Positions 11,528 to 22,100 of a stretch of DNA of 64,000 nt are shown one piece after another; position 1 is the stretch's first letter, and each line of letters starts with the position of its first letter. The position numbers and the translations under genes are program-made. The notes beneath the pieces are model-generated. The model had not been told where the DNA came from, ran no database searches, and saw only the letters and a program-made list of their open reading frames with translations. The stretch is taken from NCBI RefSeq assembly GCF_003573695.1, contig NC_039368.1:8331860-8395859 (forward strand), in the 5' to 3' direction. This DNA is from Papaver somniferum. Its lineage: Eukaryota; Streptophyta; Magnoliopsida; Ranunculales; Papaveraceae.

Positions 11528-12198
11528 CTCTTACAAAGGTCCCTAATTTAGGACTTGACGTATGTGCCTCTAATATCATAAGAGACCATCTTCATGCATG
11601 TTTTCCCGAACCTAGTTATGTTCAAAAAGAAACTCAGATGATAAAAACCCATTATCTGGTTGATGTGGTTAAGCCGGTCCATGATACCATAATTTACTTT
11701 GTTGTCCCATTAATAATTTATTTATCAAATGTAGGAATATCTCAATTTGAAATGTGTCATTATATAGTTTTTAGAACTAAACCTAATTATTTTAGGAAAT
11801 TAGAATTTTCGACACATTTCCTTATGAATGACCACCACTTTAATTTTGGTCAACTGCGTAAGTCAAATCTGATTGACTTAGAGGATCCGCAATTATTCAG
11901 GTTATTATTATGTGCTTGTAAGTTTTTATTTGAGTTTTTCCAGACTCTCCAACCTGATTCCCCGGATCCTGTCTATGAGGAAACTCAGCCAATGAAAATA
12001 TTTTATCTAGACCCTTTTATAGAACCTGAACCCAAACCACAACTAAGTATGGTTGTGTTAAATATAAAACATGTTAAAGGTGTATTTGGTTGGTTCACTT
12101 TCTTGGTCTGCTGCAGTTTTCTTCTATTTGTGGTAGCTTTATTCAGTTTTGATGATCCACATAGGTTTCAAGTATTGCTATATGATTTTATGTGGTGA
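11524..12198 (+). pseudogene. Element-encoded protein, C-terminal part with a transmembrane segment
   Basis: This frame is open upstream of the ORF1 stop (PRGLPLTLTKVP spans 11509-11544) and runs to TGA at 12196-12198, about 224 codons. It starts only from a non-ATG codon, which supports its being the second half of the preceding protein after a one-base deletion. Residues about 45-60 are hydrophobic (IIYFVVPLIIYLSNVG). Near the C-terminus is a strong membrane segment (FTFLVCCSFLLFVVALFSF), followed by a short basic/aromatic tail ending FQVLLYDFMW. A C-terminal membrane anchor just before the 3' non-coding region recalls the position of env-like frames in Athila elements, but I see no sequence support for homology. 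Confidence 0.5.
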
Positions 12199-12499
12199 CT
12201 AAATCTGCCAACGTCTGGCTGAAGACACTAAACTTAGCGCTTAATGGGAGGAAATCCACATATGGTGATTTTAAGGTCCTTCTAAAGGACCCTTTTGTAC
12301 ATTAGTTTGCTTTTGTTTCATTTTATTTCTTTCTTTCTCCCCAGGGAAGGATTGCTAAGCTTCATCCAGGTACTATCTTTCTGACTTCTCTCTTATTTGA
12401 TTCCTCATGATTTTTGGTACTATGCTTTCATCATAAACATTGAGGACAATGTTATATTTAAGTGTGGAGGAGCAGTTAACTATTTGGTATTTCCTTGCA

Positions 12500-12797
12500 T
12501 ATTATGACCAGTTGTTGAGTGGGTCTATCGTATGGCATTTTCTTGCACGTAAAAAAAAACAAAAAAAATCATCATAATATGACCAGCTGTTTAGCGGGTC
12601 TTTATGTCTATTTGTTTAGCAAACATCTCTCGATCTAGCTGTGTAGCGGATCCGTCTTGCTGTGTAGCGGACATTTTTCTCGGTCTTGCTGCTTAGCGGA
12701 TCTGTCTCGTTGTTTAGCAGACATCACCCTTTTCCAGCTTGTGAGCGATATATTTTGTTTTGCCCGAGGACTAGCAAAATGTAAGTGTGAGGGAATT
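12500..12797 (+). repeat. Degenerate minisatellite and polypurine tract before the 3' LTR
   Basis: Words of the form GCTGTGTAGCGGATC recur at about 12586, 12637, 12658, 12687 and 12708, with an earlier relative at 12508, spaced about 20-30 bp apart. A purine stretch, GTGTGAGGGAATT (12785-12797), directly precedes the LTR start TGATAAGC and would prime plus-strand synthesis. Tandem repeats in the 3' untranslated region are a known habit of Tat-type Gypsy elements. Confidence 0.7.
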
Positions 12798-13962
12798 TGA
12801 TAAGCACGTAAGTGCGACGCTTTTTCACCCATAATTATATTAGCTAGGACTCATTTTATTACTAATAAACTTGTTTTAAGTATTTTGAAAGAAATAAACT
12901 CGATGGACTGAAATGCGAAATTTTACTGGTAAAATGGAGGAATGAAGTGATTTAATAAGCTATGACCAAAAGGAAACATAAAGATTTATTGGGCCAATTA
13001 TTTGAATATGGGAGTGTGGTAAGCATGCCAAGTAAAAGTGTATCACGGCGTGTATAAAAGTGTGGAGACCATTATAAGAGATTAATTATGATAAAAAATA
13101 TTTGAATATATTTTGTTTAATGAAGAAAATAAACAAAATAAAGAAGGAGATAAAGGATAATATATTTTCCAAATAAAGAAAATGGTGACTTCATGATGAG
13201 ATATTATTTGACACGTGGCTCATTCTTATTTGAGGATTTTATGTTGTCCTGACACATGGCGCATTCTCATAGGGGCAATGATATGGTAATGGAAATGAAA
13301 AAGGAAAGTGTTTTCCTTTGAAAACTATAAATACTAGCTGAAGCAGATGGAAAGAAGGAGGTCGGGGGTTCGTAGTCCGGAGCAAATAGTTTTAGTTTAT
13401 TTCTTTTCTTTTTATTTTCCTTTGTAACGAAATAATCTCTTCACTAAGGCTGCGGATGAAGCCCTATGATGTGCATTAAGAGATTTCTAATTCATTTTCA
13501 ATAATAATTCTTCTTGGTCCTATTTTCTTACTTGGTAATGATAATAATTCTTTTCATATGTCCTTGTGCTTCAATCGAAGATTTTATGTTCTTATTTTAG
13601 AGATCAGCACCTTTAAGTGGAATGAATTATTAGTATTTTGAGAAATTTAATTGAGCCTAACGTTATATCATCTGAGGCGTACATATTGGTCCTAAATCGT
13701 CTCGAGCAATTTTGTGAAGAATTTTAAAGAGAATTGTTTGAATAATCTAGTATACATAATAGTAGTGAAATTCTAAGCCTTGGGTTTTTCTTATCTTCTT
13801 ATTTTATCGCATTTTCTTATTATTGATCTCTTAATTATTCTTTTTAGCATTTTTTTAATTAGAAATTAAAAGTACCCGTAGTTAGTCCCAGTGGAACGAC
13901 CCGTGCTTGCATACTATCCAATCGATAGCTGTGCACTTGCGGTATAATATAAAACCCCAACA
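12798..13962 (+). repeat. 3' LTR of the tRNA-Asp-primed element
   Basis: A complete LTR of 1165 bp, from TGATAAGCACGTAAG to CCCCAACA. It matches the 5' LTR throughout, including the TATA-like CTATAAATA near 13325-13333. Its start, TGATAAGCA, and its 3' part (GACCCGTGCTTGC, then GTGCACTTGCGGTA) are shared in weaker form with the LTRs at 55498-57088 and 59686-60371, so these are related LTR families. Confidence 0.9.
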
Positions 13963-16045
13963 TATGCAGCATGCTTTTTAGAGAGGCACCAACCCACACA
14001 ATAAAAAAGATTTTTCTTTGGAAATAATATTAACCAATATCTAAATATATGTGTCATTTTTATATTTTTGGATATCCACACTATCATTTCACCGCGAATA
14101 AAAATGGAGTTTGTGTTATCTTTTCTATATGAAATAACCAATATCAATAAAAATAAGGTAAGGTACTGAAAATATGTTATAATTTTATATATTTGGATAA
14201 CTATATCCACGTGTTGGAATAATTGTTATCCAGAAAATAGCAAAAATGTCAAATATAATCTTTTATTTTATGGAATCTTTAAGATTAAGAAGTATATTCT
14301 AGGAGATTTTCTTGATATATTTCAAAAATATATTAACGATTTCATAAGATATGGATACTTTTGGTAATTATTTTTGTTGGATGTGATTAGATAAAATATA
14401 TATTAGTGGCTAAAAAAATATTTTGTGGCTGAATTTTTCAAATATTACCAAAATAAAATAAAATAGTTGGGCCAGAATCAATCTGGAGCTCCGGTTAATG
14501 AGAGCGCTCGAAAAAAAAAACACCTTAGGAAGAAAAGAAAAAAAAATTAAATCTATCACCTCACCCTTGTAGTGATGCTTGTATATTCTGGTTATTTTGT
14601 TCGCACATCAACAACAAAACTGAACCAAATTTATTCCACCGCCTCATCATTTACAGAGGAGAAGTATCACCAACCGCAAGACCAAATCACCGAAAAACAT
14701 CACGAATATATACCAAAAGAACATGGTTTAATTGTTTTATACAAATTTAATTCATACCAGCTAGAGCAAAAGAACCAATAACAGACGCTAACACGCTGTG
14801 GCAACTGCAATTTCGAATATACCTGCAAAACAAACAACAAACGGGATCAGACAGACATCGCAAAGAAAAAAAAAACAGCAAAACACTATAAGAGAGAAGC
14901 AATGGAAAACAATAGGGTTTTGGTTTTTCTCGGATGATTTATATAGAGCTACTAAATCCATAAATAAAAGACTTCTGTTTTGGAAATTTGTAGATTCTTT
15001 TATTTTTTTTGGAAATGATATTAATCAATATCTAAATATATTTAGAATTTCTACGGTTTCTATATTTTTGAAAACGGTTACCAATTGTATTCTTTTTTTT
15101 TTTACCAATCCTGTTTAATTTAAAATATCTTTTCTAGTACACTGGATATTTGTGATCCATAAATCTTTTCTAGTTTTGGAAAATCGCTATATTTTTAGAT
15201 AACTCAATTTTTTTATGGTATGAAATATATGAAACGTCGTATTACCGCAATTAGTGTCTCTAGATATTTATTTTTATTTATGGAAAAAATAAAATTAAGA
15301 AAAATAATAATGAAATTAGGAGGATTATTGATTGTTTTGGTGTTTTTTTTATATGATCGTATGTTTTGCATTAGCTTCTTTTTGATTATAATCTTTGCTC
15401 TTAATTATTTTGATTGTTTTGGTGTTTTTATATAGAGAATAATTCTTGAATACTGTTGATACTTTAGTTGTAGGTTTCTAATAGCATGTTTGGGTTGCAC
15501 ATCAGAAATCAATTTGAGATTTCTATAAGTCAAAAAGTCAGAAATCAATTTGAGAGTCGAATTTTAAAACGACTTCTAAAAGTTGAAAATGTAACTTTTT
15601 GTGAAGTAAAATTGTTTTACTTCTGACTTCTGCTTCTAATTTCTATTTCTGAAGAAGCAGAAGTCACAAATAAATTTTTATCCAAACGCGTTATAGAACT
15701 TGTCAACTCCAAGGAAGGAAGTGATCAATTGAGAAATTGACCAAGACAGAGCTCAATCTCTCGATGGCCAAACTCACACAGGGTCGAGGGATGATAGTAT
15801 AACACATTATCCGGTGGAGAAAATGCGTTTTTATCAAGTTTTGCTTTGGTCATGGTGGGATTGGAATTTTGTACCAAGGAATCACGAAGGACACTATCTC
15901 ATTTTAACCATTAGTGAATGTAACTTTTAGTCCCACATAGGATAAGCTACAAGTGATACATTTCCATATTACTAAAAAAATTGGATTTAAGAGTAGCCCT
16001 TTGAGTTATACATACTTTTGTTGGATGATTGGACTTGGGCAATGG
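13963..16045. other. AT-rich intergenic stretch with repeat traces
   Basis: No gene was recognised. A roughly 40-bp word (ATTAACCAATATCTAAATAT) at about 14030 recurs near 15025. The segment 15711-16010 (ATGATAGTATAACA, CCACATAGGATA) has a diverged copy at 21287-21480. A MITE candidate is listed separately. Confidence 0.45.
15484..15697. mobile_element. Candidate short MITE
   Basis: Left end GCATGTTTGGGT and right end ATCCAAACGCGT are imperfect inverses, and the interior has the mirrored words AGAAATCAATTTGAG and ACTTCTGCTTC/GAAGCAGAAGT. TGTTTGG-type termini are common among plant MITEs. The flanking duplication is not clear. Confidence 0.45.
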
Positions 16046-16200
16046 ACTAGTTGGTGCAACATATCTATCTTTTCTTTTACAGACGCTTTGCTCCGCACCG
16101 AAACACGCACCCCACCATCCGACTAGTTGGTGCAATCACATATCTATCTTTTCTTTTATAGACGCTTTGCTCCGCACCGAAGCACGTACTCCACCATCCG
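16046..16200 (+). repeat. Direct tandem duplication of about 77 bp
   Basis: Unit 1 (16046-16121) and unit 2 (16122-16200) both read ACTAGTTGGTGCAA, then TATCTATCTTTTC, then GACGCTTTGCTCCGCACCGA, then CCACCATCCG. They differ by a few substitutions and a 3-base insertion (TCA). Confidence 0.85.
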
Positions 16201-16261
16201 CGTTTGGATGTGGATCAACTCAACCAAGATTTATCTTTTTGGACAAAGTTCTTTTGCAATA

Positions 16262-16487
16262 TTTTCTAAATCAAATTAAATTTGGTCTTTAATGCGAGGA
16301 TAAAATCAAAATTAAAGACAGAATTAAAATTCGAATTAATACAAGATTTTCCAAAACAATAACAAAACAGCCATGCAGTCAACTTGATTTAATGTCGATA
16401 TAAAAAAGAAAAACAGAAAGAAAATTATTCTCAATCTGGTTAGGTGCCCTGACATTTAAGACCAAATTTAATTTGATTTAGAAAGTG
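16262..16487. repeat. Short inverted-repeat hairpin element
   Basis: TCTAAATCAAATTAAATTTG at 16266 is the reverse complement of CAAATTTAATTTGATTTAGA at 16467; the match extends to about 28 bp. The roughly 170-bp interior includes 16286-16352, which is a direct (not inverted) relative of 17492-17557. Confidence 0.65.
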
Positions 16488-16499
16488 CACATCATTCTC

Positions 16500-17562
16500 A
16501 ACCTTTTATCTTTTACCTATGTAAACCTCTCGAATTCTCCATTCTAAAAGGTGTCCGGAAGAGGCAACTATCCCTCTTCTTTTTATCTCTTCTCTTTTTT
16601 TATGGTTTTTTCTTTCTGTGTTTTGCTGTTGAGTTTATTATATAGGAAAGTATTTTAGTGTGTATATTACTTGTATCAGACAATTTTATCCTGGACACAA
16701 CTTCACCGTAGGGTATTAGCATTACTTATTTTTGAGGCTTATCGGTGAATTATAGTGTTAAAGACAGCTTGATAATCAAGTGACTCTGTCCTCATCGTGA
16801 TGTTCACGATTAAGTGTTTAGTTTCAATTTTAGAAATTTTCTTTAACATTTTTTCAATTGTAGCAACCAGCGATCTTAACATAATATTTTTTTTTCTATA
16901 ACTATGGGAAAGAATGATGTAGATAAGGCTTCAAAATTAAATGAGAAAGATTTCAAGTAATGGCAGTCAAAGATTTCAAGTAAAAGATTTTAAGGTCCAC
17001 CGAATTCATTGTAAACAACGTAAGGACCTTACCATCTTTGACCGTCATCTCTTAAAATATTTTGCGCTGAATTTTGCAGGCTTATCAACATCATTCTTTT
17101 CCATTGTCACAGAAAAAAGTATTGTGTTAAGATTGTTGGTTCCGCAATAATAAAATATTAAAAAAATGACGTTAAATAAAATTTTGAAAATTGAAATTAA
17201 ACACTATATTGATCATCAAGTTGTCTTTAACACAATAATTCACCGGTACGCCTCAAAAATGAGTGATGTTAATACCCCACGGTAAAGTGTGTCTAGGATA
17301 AAACTGCCCTATATAAATATTATAAGAATTACAATACTTACTCGTTCCACGAACTCAATGGCAGAGCACAGAAAGAAAAAACCACACAAAAAGAGAAGAA
17401 ATGAATAGAAGAGCCTCTTCTGGACCCATATTGGAATGAAGAATCCGAGTGGTCTATACAGAGGGAAAATGAGAAGGCCAAGAATATCGAAATGAATAAT
17501 GCGAGAATAAAATTAAGATTAAAGAAAATATTAATTTAATTCAAAATTTTCCAATACTTACA
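16500..17562. mobile_element. Head-to-head palindrome of two Copia 5' ends (LTR, leader and gag start)
   Basis: Plus strand 16500-16990 and minus strand 17562-17010 are the same sequence in opposite orientation. Matched words include CATTCT...GAAGAGGC, GTTTTTTCTTTCTGTG, ACGGTGAAGT/ACGGTAAAGT, TTTTTGAGGC, GGTGAATTA and GTTAAGAT. Each arm ends in the same short reading frame: MGKNDVDKASKLNEKDFK at 16904 (+) and MEKNDVDKPAKFSAKYFKR at about 17105 (minus). Both frames then hit a stop next to the W(Q)SKM of a Copia gag start. The minus LTR begins near 17562 (TATTGGAAAATTTTG). The centre lies near 16990-17020. Confidence 0.75.
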
Positions 17563-17651
17563 ACAGTGATAGTTGTACATTATACCAGCCAGCCTGTTCT
17601 GGTTCATTTCTTGGCCAGGGTATTCTTCGCGGAATGGGTTAATAATATTAC

Positions 17652-18558
17652 TGTATACACATAATCTGTGATCGAACACGTGTAAAAGAGGAGACATGTG
17701 TGTTACATCAACATGAGGGGCTTCAAGGAAATGATGCCACGTCGCAACACTCAAAGAAAGAATATCACCATCCTCTGCCACATATCCATCCTCGTGCAGA
17801 TCCAACGACGGCTGATCGAGGACTACCTAACAATAGAATCACTGCGAAGTACCCTATAAAACTCTAAAACATCACTTTTTACCATCCCAAGGAAGATCTA
17901 GATCCGACGAACAAGAGGACCCAACCACCCGCATTAAATGTTACGAACATAGGATACGTGTCAAATATTCTATGGAGAAGAAAGAGGCGACCCAGCGTTA
18001 CAGTATGTTACCATTTGAACCATCGGTATGATACGAAGGTACCATCGAGATTAGCACAGAGTCCCAGACGATAAGGATACAACTGTCTTTGAAACAAGAC
18101 CCCACACTCAACCTCTATAAATACCCAACTTGAAGGAGAGAGAAAGGGTCGACCAATTTTAGGAAGAGAGAGATAGTTCATGAGAGAGAAATTGTAAAGA
18201 GTAAGTATGAGTTTTATTCATTTCCCTCTCATCTTCGTTCCCTACTAAAAGTCACCCGACTATCTCTGTAACCCTTATAATACATAGTGAAACACCAATC
18301 CCGTGGACATAGGCCTTAGTGCCGAACCACGTAAATCATCATCTCATTTACATTCCGCACTTATAATCTTCTACTTTACTTATTTTGCACTGTTAGTTAT
18401 ACACACGCATGGTTTGACGAGGACGAGTTCGAAGGTTCCGAGTCTACCATTCATTGGTCACATGTTGTTTTACATATGTTATGTCTATCCCATTGATTTT
18501 ATTAATAATGCGAACATTGTTTGTGGACACGATTTATGATCGTTATTTTTGTGTTCAC
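17652..18558 (+). mobile_element. Solo LTR related to the left-edge LTR
   Basis: It starts TGTATACACATAATCTGTG, matching the minus-strand LTR start at 942 (TGTGTACACATATATCTCA). It shares CAACCACCCGCATTAAA (17922), TATAAATACCCAA (18116) and GTGGACATAGGCCTTAGTGC (18303) with it. No primer site or coding frame follows, so it is a solo or fragmentary LTR. The 3' boundary is approximate and no target duplication was recognised. The short frame at 18303-18539 merely crosses the conserved U5 region. Confidence 0.65.
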
Positions 18559-18564
18559 CGTTCC

Positions 18565-20620
18565 AAGGCTGCCTAGGCTACAAAGTACAGTTTCCTATGA
18601 TATTTAATTCAGCTTTCCAAATTTCTGTGAAGTTTTCAGGTCGAACCTTGGTAAAGAAGAACAATAGTGTCGACTCGAAGCCAAAGCTGCAAAGGCTAAG
18701 CAGTTGAAGCATTGGAGGGCCTGGAAATTGGGATAAGAACCATAAGGTGTGGCGCACGACCACGACAAATGGCACAATTACTCACGCACAACAATCCACT
18801 GAGATTCGATAATCGAGGGACCATTATTAGTCACTGCTATTTCTTTTTGCTTTTTCATTCATTTCCTAGAGAGTTGTATCGTCCCTCAGCATCTTGTCTC
18901 CTTGGATTACATCGCTGACACAGCACTGCTGCTAGACGTGATAACTGACTGTCCGTAAGCATCTTGGAACTTCTTCACCACTCGCCATTCTAGTTGGATA
19001 GTTGGATATAATGCGTATCATTTTCACTAAAAATCAAAATTCACTTTTACAAAACATATCAGAATATTAGGCATCCTGTCGGGTAAATGTTTCCTTAAAA
19101 GAAGCCGCCGCTGTATGCTATAGGTAATAATTATTGGTAGTATTTTTTACTATTTATTGTTGGATAGAGGGAAATTAGTTGGAACCCTATCAACGATCTG
19201 AATTCCAATAATGTGTATTATATTAGTTGAACACGTTTCCGTGCTAGTTTACCAGCAAGCCTCATAAGAAACCGGTCAAGGAAATCGAAGCGGATAGAGA
19301 GGCTGATTATGTCACAATGGGGCAAACTGACTTTATTTTCCATGTTAAATTATGCAGTATTGCGTCATAGGGACTCGAACCTGTGAACTCCTAGAGTGCA
19401 TCAAATCTTTGAAGAACAAGAATGATCAGATGAGCTAGCTAACCGTTTTTATCAATCATTTTTTTGGTATATTTCTCGACATCTTGGCTTTAATGTTATC
19501 AAAGTTTTTCTTTGAATTATAAATTTATTTTGAACACGTCTGCATGTCGTATTTCAAACATTTCAGAATGCCAAATTGAAGAAGATCAACTGTAGTAACA
19601 TGTAATTTTTTTTTAATTCATCTAAGGTAAAAAGAGAATATATCGACTTTGCTTAGTGCCCCTGCTTTTTCCCCTTAAGTTTTCCCCATCACATGCCAAT
19701 CTGTTGAAATGTTAGATCTAGAAATTGTGAACTCATTTGAAAACCGCAGGTCCGTCACACAAAACCATTTACTAACATATTGAAAAACAAATATTATAAA
19801 CATAGACTATGTTTAGATAAACCAAAGACAACCCTGTCACATAGTTTCTGATTGTAGGGCCCAAAAGTGGACCCCTGCTAACACCAAAAAAGGCCGTAGG
19901 GGTGGAGCCTAATACTCTATTAAGGGGAAGTAACATATTTCTAGGGGGTGCAAGATAGCAAATATAGGTTTAAGATCCCAAAATTTTGGAAAATTTAGGC
20001 TTGAGATCCGGTTTAGCATACCTAACCGCCTCCGTTTCTGAAAAGTGGAGCCCATCCTATATGAAGAGGTTGTTTTTGTGTTGTTGAAATGAGCCGTATC
20101 AGTCTTTCTAGAACTATTCATTCAGAGACTACATATTCAATACCTTAACTTTTCATTAACTAAATCCAACCCCTAAAATGTACAAACCGAGAGACCAGAA
20201 AAGTCTACAGCTCTAAGATTTGGAACTTATTTTTGAGAATCGGATCCTGGTTACTTGTAGTAGGTGATGGAAATGAATAAAGAAGGACTAGCATATGAGG
20301 ATAAGGACCGGTAACGCACATCCCTCCACGAATTAGAAATGGCGGGCCCATTTCTTTACTCTTTTCTAGTCAGTGCGTGGAACTAATAAGTTGCTCTATC
20401 CACCAGCCCAAAAGATTTTAAACTAAACTTCTCTTGAAGAGGATTTTCTTAGTATCTTAGCGTGCTTGATATCCTCCGACAGGATGCAATGATTTTTTAA
20501 ACGGTATCTTCGTAAAAAATCAAATCTAACTTTACACAGAATGTCATTTTAAAAGGAATTGTCAACTTTTAACTTTTTGTACGGACATAGAAGTGTACTG
20601 AATTTTATTTTATTTACTAC
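18565..20620 (+). repeat. Repeat block B, paralog of 943-4600
   Basis: Colinear anchors with block A are given in that entry. Block B lacks the MITEs at 1668-1978, 2135-2672 and 2884-3167, so those inserted after the duplication or into one copy only. It has its own extra material at 19160-19500 and 19800-20130. No gene was recognised. Confidence 0.6.
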
Positions 20621-20622
20621 GA

Positions 20623-21029
20623 GGTAAGATCCGTTGACATGATTATAATGACATAATCTTAACATTTAAGCATCATTTTTTCTACGAAATCCAAAGGACA
20701 ATAAATTTGAGGCTAATTTTTTTTGATAACATGTTCTTCTTATAAGTCTTTGCACTCCCACAAAAAATGAGAATATTCCGAGATGTATAAGACCACCATC
20801 TACCATTTTGAATGTCAACCGTAGAAGATTAACGGTTGAAACTAAAATTTGTGGATGGTGAAGTTTCGTATTTCGGAATTCTCTCATTTTTAGTAGGAAT
20901 GTAGAGTTTTATACGAGGAACCTGTCGCTAAAATATTAGCTTTAAATTCATTGCCGGTTGGATTTGGTAGAAAAAATGACAACCATGTCAATGAATTATG
21001 TCATTATAACTATGTCAGCGGATCCTTCC
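20623..21029. mobile_element. TIR element of about 410 bp (MITE) with ~70-bp inverted repeats
   Basis: The left arm begins GGTAAGATCCGTTGACATGA and contains TATAATGACATAAT and CATTTTTTCTACGAAATCC. The right arm, inverted, begins GGAAGGATCCGCTGACATAG and contains the same words in the same order. The interior has no gene. Long TIRs suggest a Mutator-type MITE, but a 9-bp target duplication is not visible. Confidence 0.75.
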
Positions 21030-21286
21030 CTTTTTTTTATTCCGCTTACATGAGCATACTTTTTAAATAGATTCATAAGTATGGCTGCTTGGTACTTTAA
21101 GTGTTCTTTTCGGTTGATCTTTGTTTCATTCTGCTTCTTAATATGTTTCATTTTTTGTTTTGGAAAAAATAATGTTAAAGTTGCAAACATATCGTCTTAA
21201 AATATGTCTATTTAAAATAAAATTATTGAGTGTTGATACTGATAACCGGTTTTTAAAACTTAGCGACTACATAGATAAAGAAACAA

Positions 21287-22100
21287 AATGAGATGAAGTG
21301 ATCAAGAGTGAACTGTATCTCCGAATTGCCAAACATCACACAGTACGCAAGGAATGATAGTCTAGCATTACCTTGCTGCCTAGAGTGTATTGATATACCT
21401 GATAAGAGCTTCTCCATTGCAATGTATGTGAAGATAAATGTCTAAGTCCACATAGGATATACATTTATTTTCCCTAAAAATCATTTCCAACCCAACTTTT
21501 TAAATCAATATGAAGATGACATGGCTTAAATTTTGTTAGACATTGTCAAGGTGAATGTCAAGTTTTAGACATTCACCTTGACAATGTCAAGCTATCCAAG
21601 TAAGCTTTTGCTTCCTAAAATTAATTCCAATATATTAAATAGCCCTCTTTAGGTGTAATAAATCTAAAATTTACTAAAAACAAAAGATGCATTTAATTCA
21701 TAAGAGGAAGTCTTGTTTGGGTTGCTTCCTAGGAAACACACACAACTACCGTTGGAGAACCTCTAAATGAAGTGCACTACGGTTTTGATTTCCACGTGAG
21801 ACTCCTCAAGCTAGCTAATTGGGGATGACTATGAGAAATGGGCTTAGCACATCACTCCACAAGATTCACGAGGATAGAACTCGTTATACGTTCACTGCAT
21901 ATGTCCATACACAATGGAATCGATCAAGATGTGATGCAAAGAGGCATTGAACTACAACAACTCTACTTGCCTATAATGTGCACCACACCCCCACGACACT
22001 AGTAGGAGTTCCACAAGTTTCCCCAATAAGGCCCAAAATCACTAATGAAAGCCCATGTTTGTTGATACCATAAAATTCCCCACAAACTAGTAACATTTAT
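21287..22100. other. Non-coding stretch with diverged repeat and short hairpin
   Basis: 21287-21480 is a diverged relative of 15711-15960 (GAAGTGATCAA, AATGATAGTCTA, CCACATAGGATA). A perfect 21-bp hairpin at 21539-21588 is listed separately. No gene was recognised. Confidence 0.45.
21539..21588. repeat. Perfect 21-bp inverted repeat with 8-nt loop
   Basis: GACATTGTCAAGGTGAATG followed by TC (21539-21559), an 8-nt loop (21560-21567) and the exact reverse complement (21568-21588). It would fold into a 21-bp mismatch-free stem. The next outer bases do not pair. Confidence 0.9.

Larger units (their letters stand above)
8729..13962 (+). mobile_element. Non-autonomous LTR retrotransposon (tRNA-Asp-primed, TGATAAG family 1)
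   Basis: Two near-identical direct repeats (8729-9857 and 12798-13962) flank a 2.9 kb interior. A tRNA-Asp-type primer site lies at 9864-9881 and a purine tract just before 12798. No gag, protease, integrase or reverse transcriptase motif is present. Instead the interior encodes one split protein of about 580 aa (10451-12198). The string ACATTGAGGACAATGTT with TTTAAGTGTGG (about 12440-12465) is typical of the 3' non-coding region of Athila/Tat-type Gypsy elements. I therefore infer a non-autonomous (LARD-like) derivative of that lineage. The 5' LTR has lost its first roughly 38 bp, so no target duplication can be shown. Confidence 0.85.

Noticed and set aside
16029..16292. 87-codon frame
   Set aside because: It is produced by the tandem 77-bp duplication; no domain.
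17536..17805. 89-codon minus frame
   Set aside because: It crosses the boundary between the Copia palindrome and the solo LTR, so cannot be a single gene.
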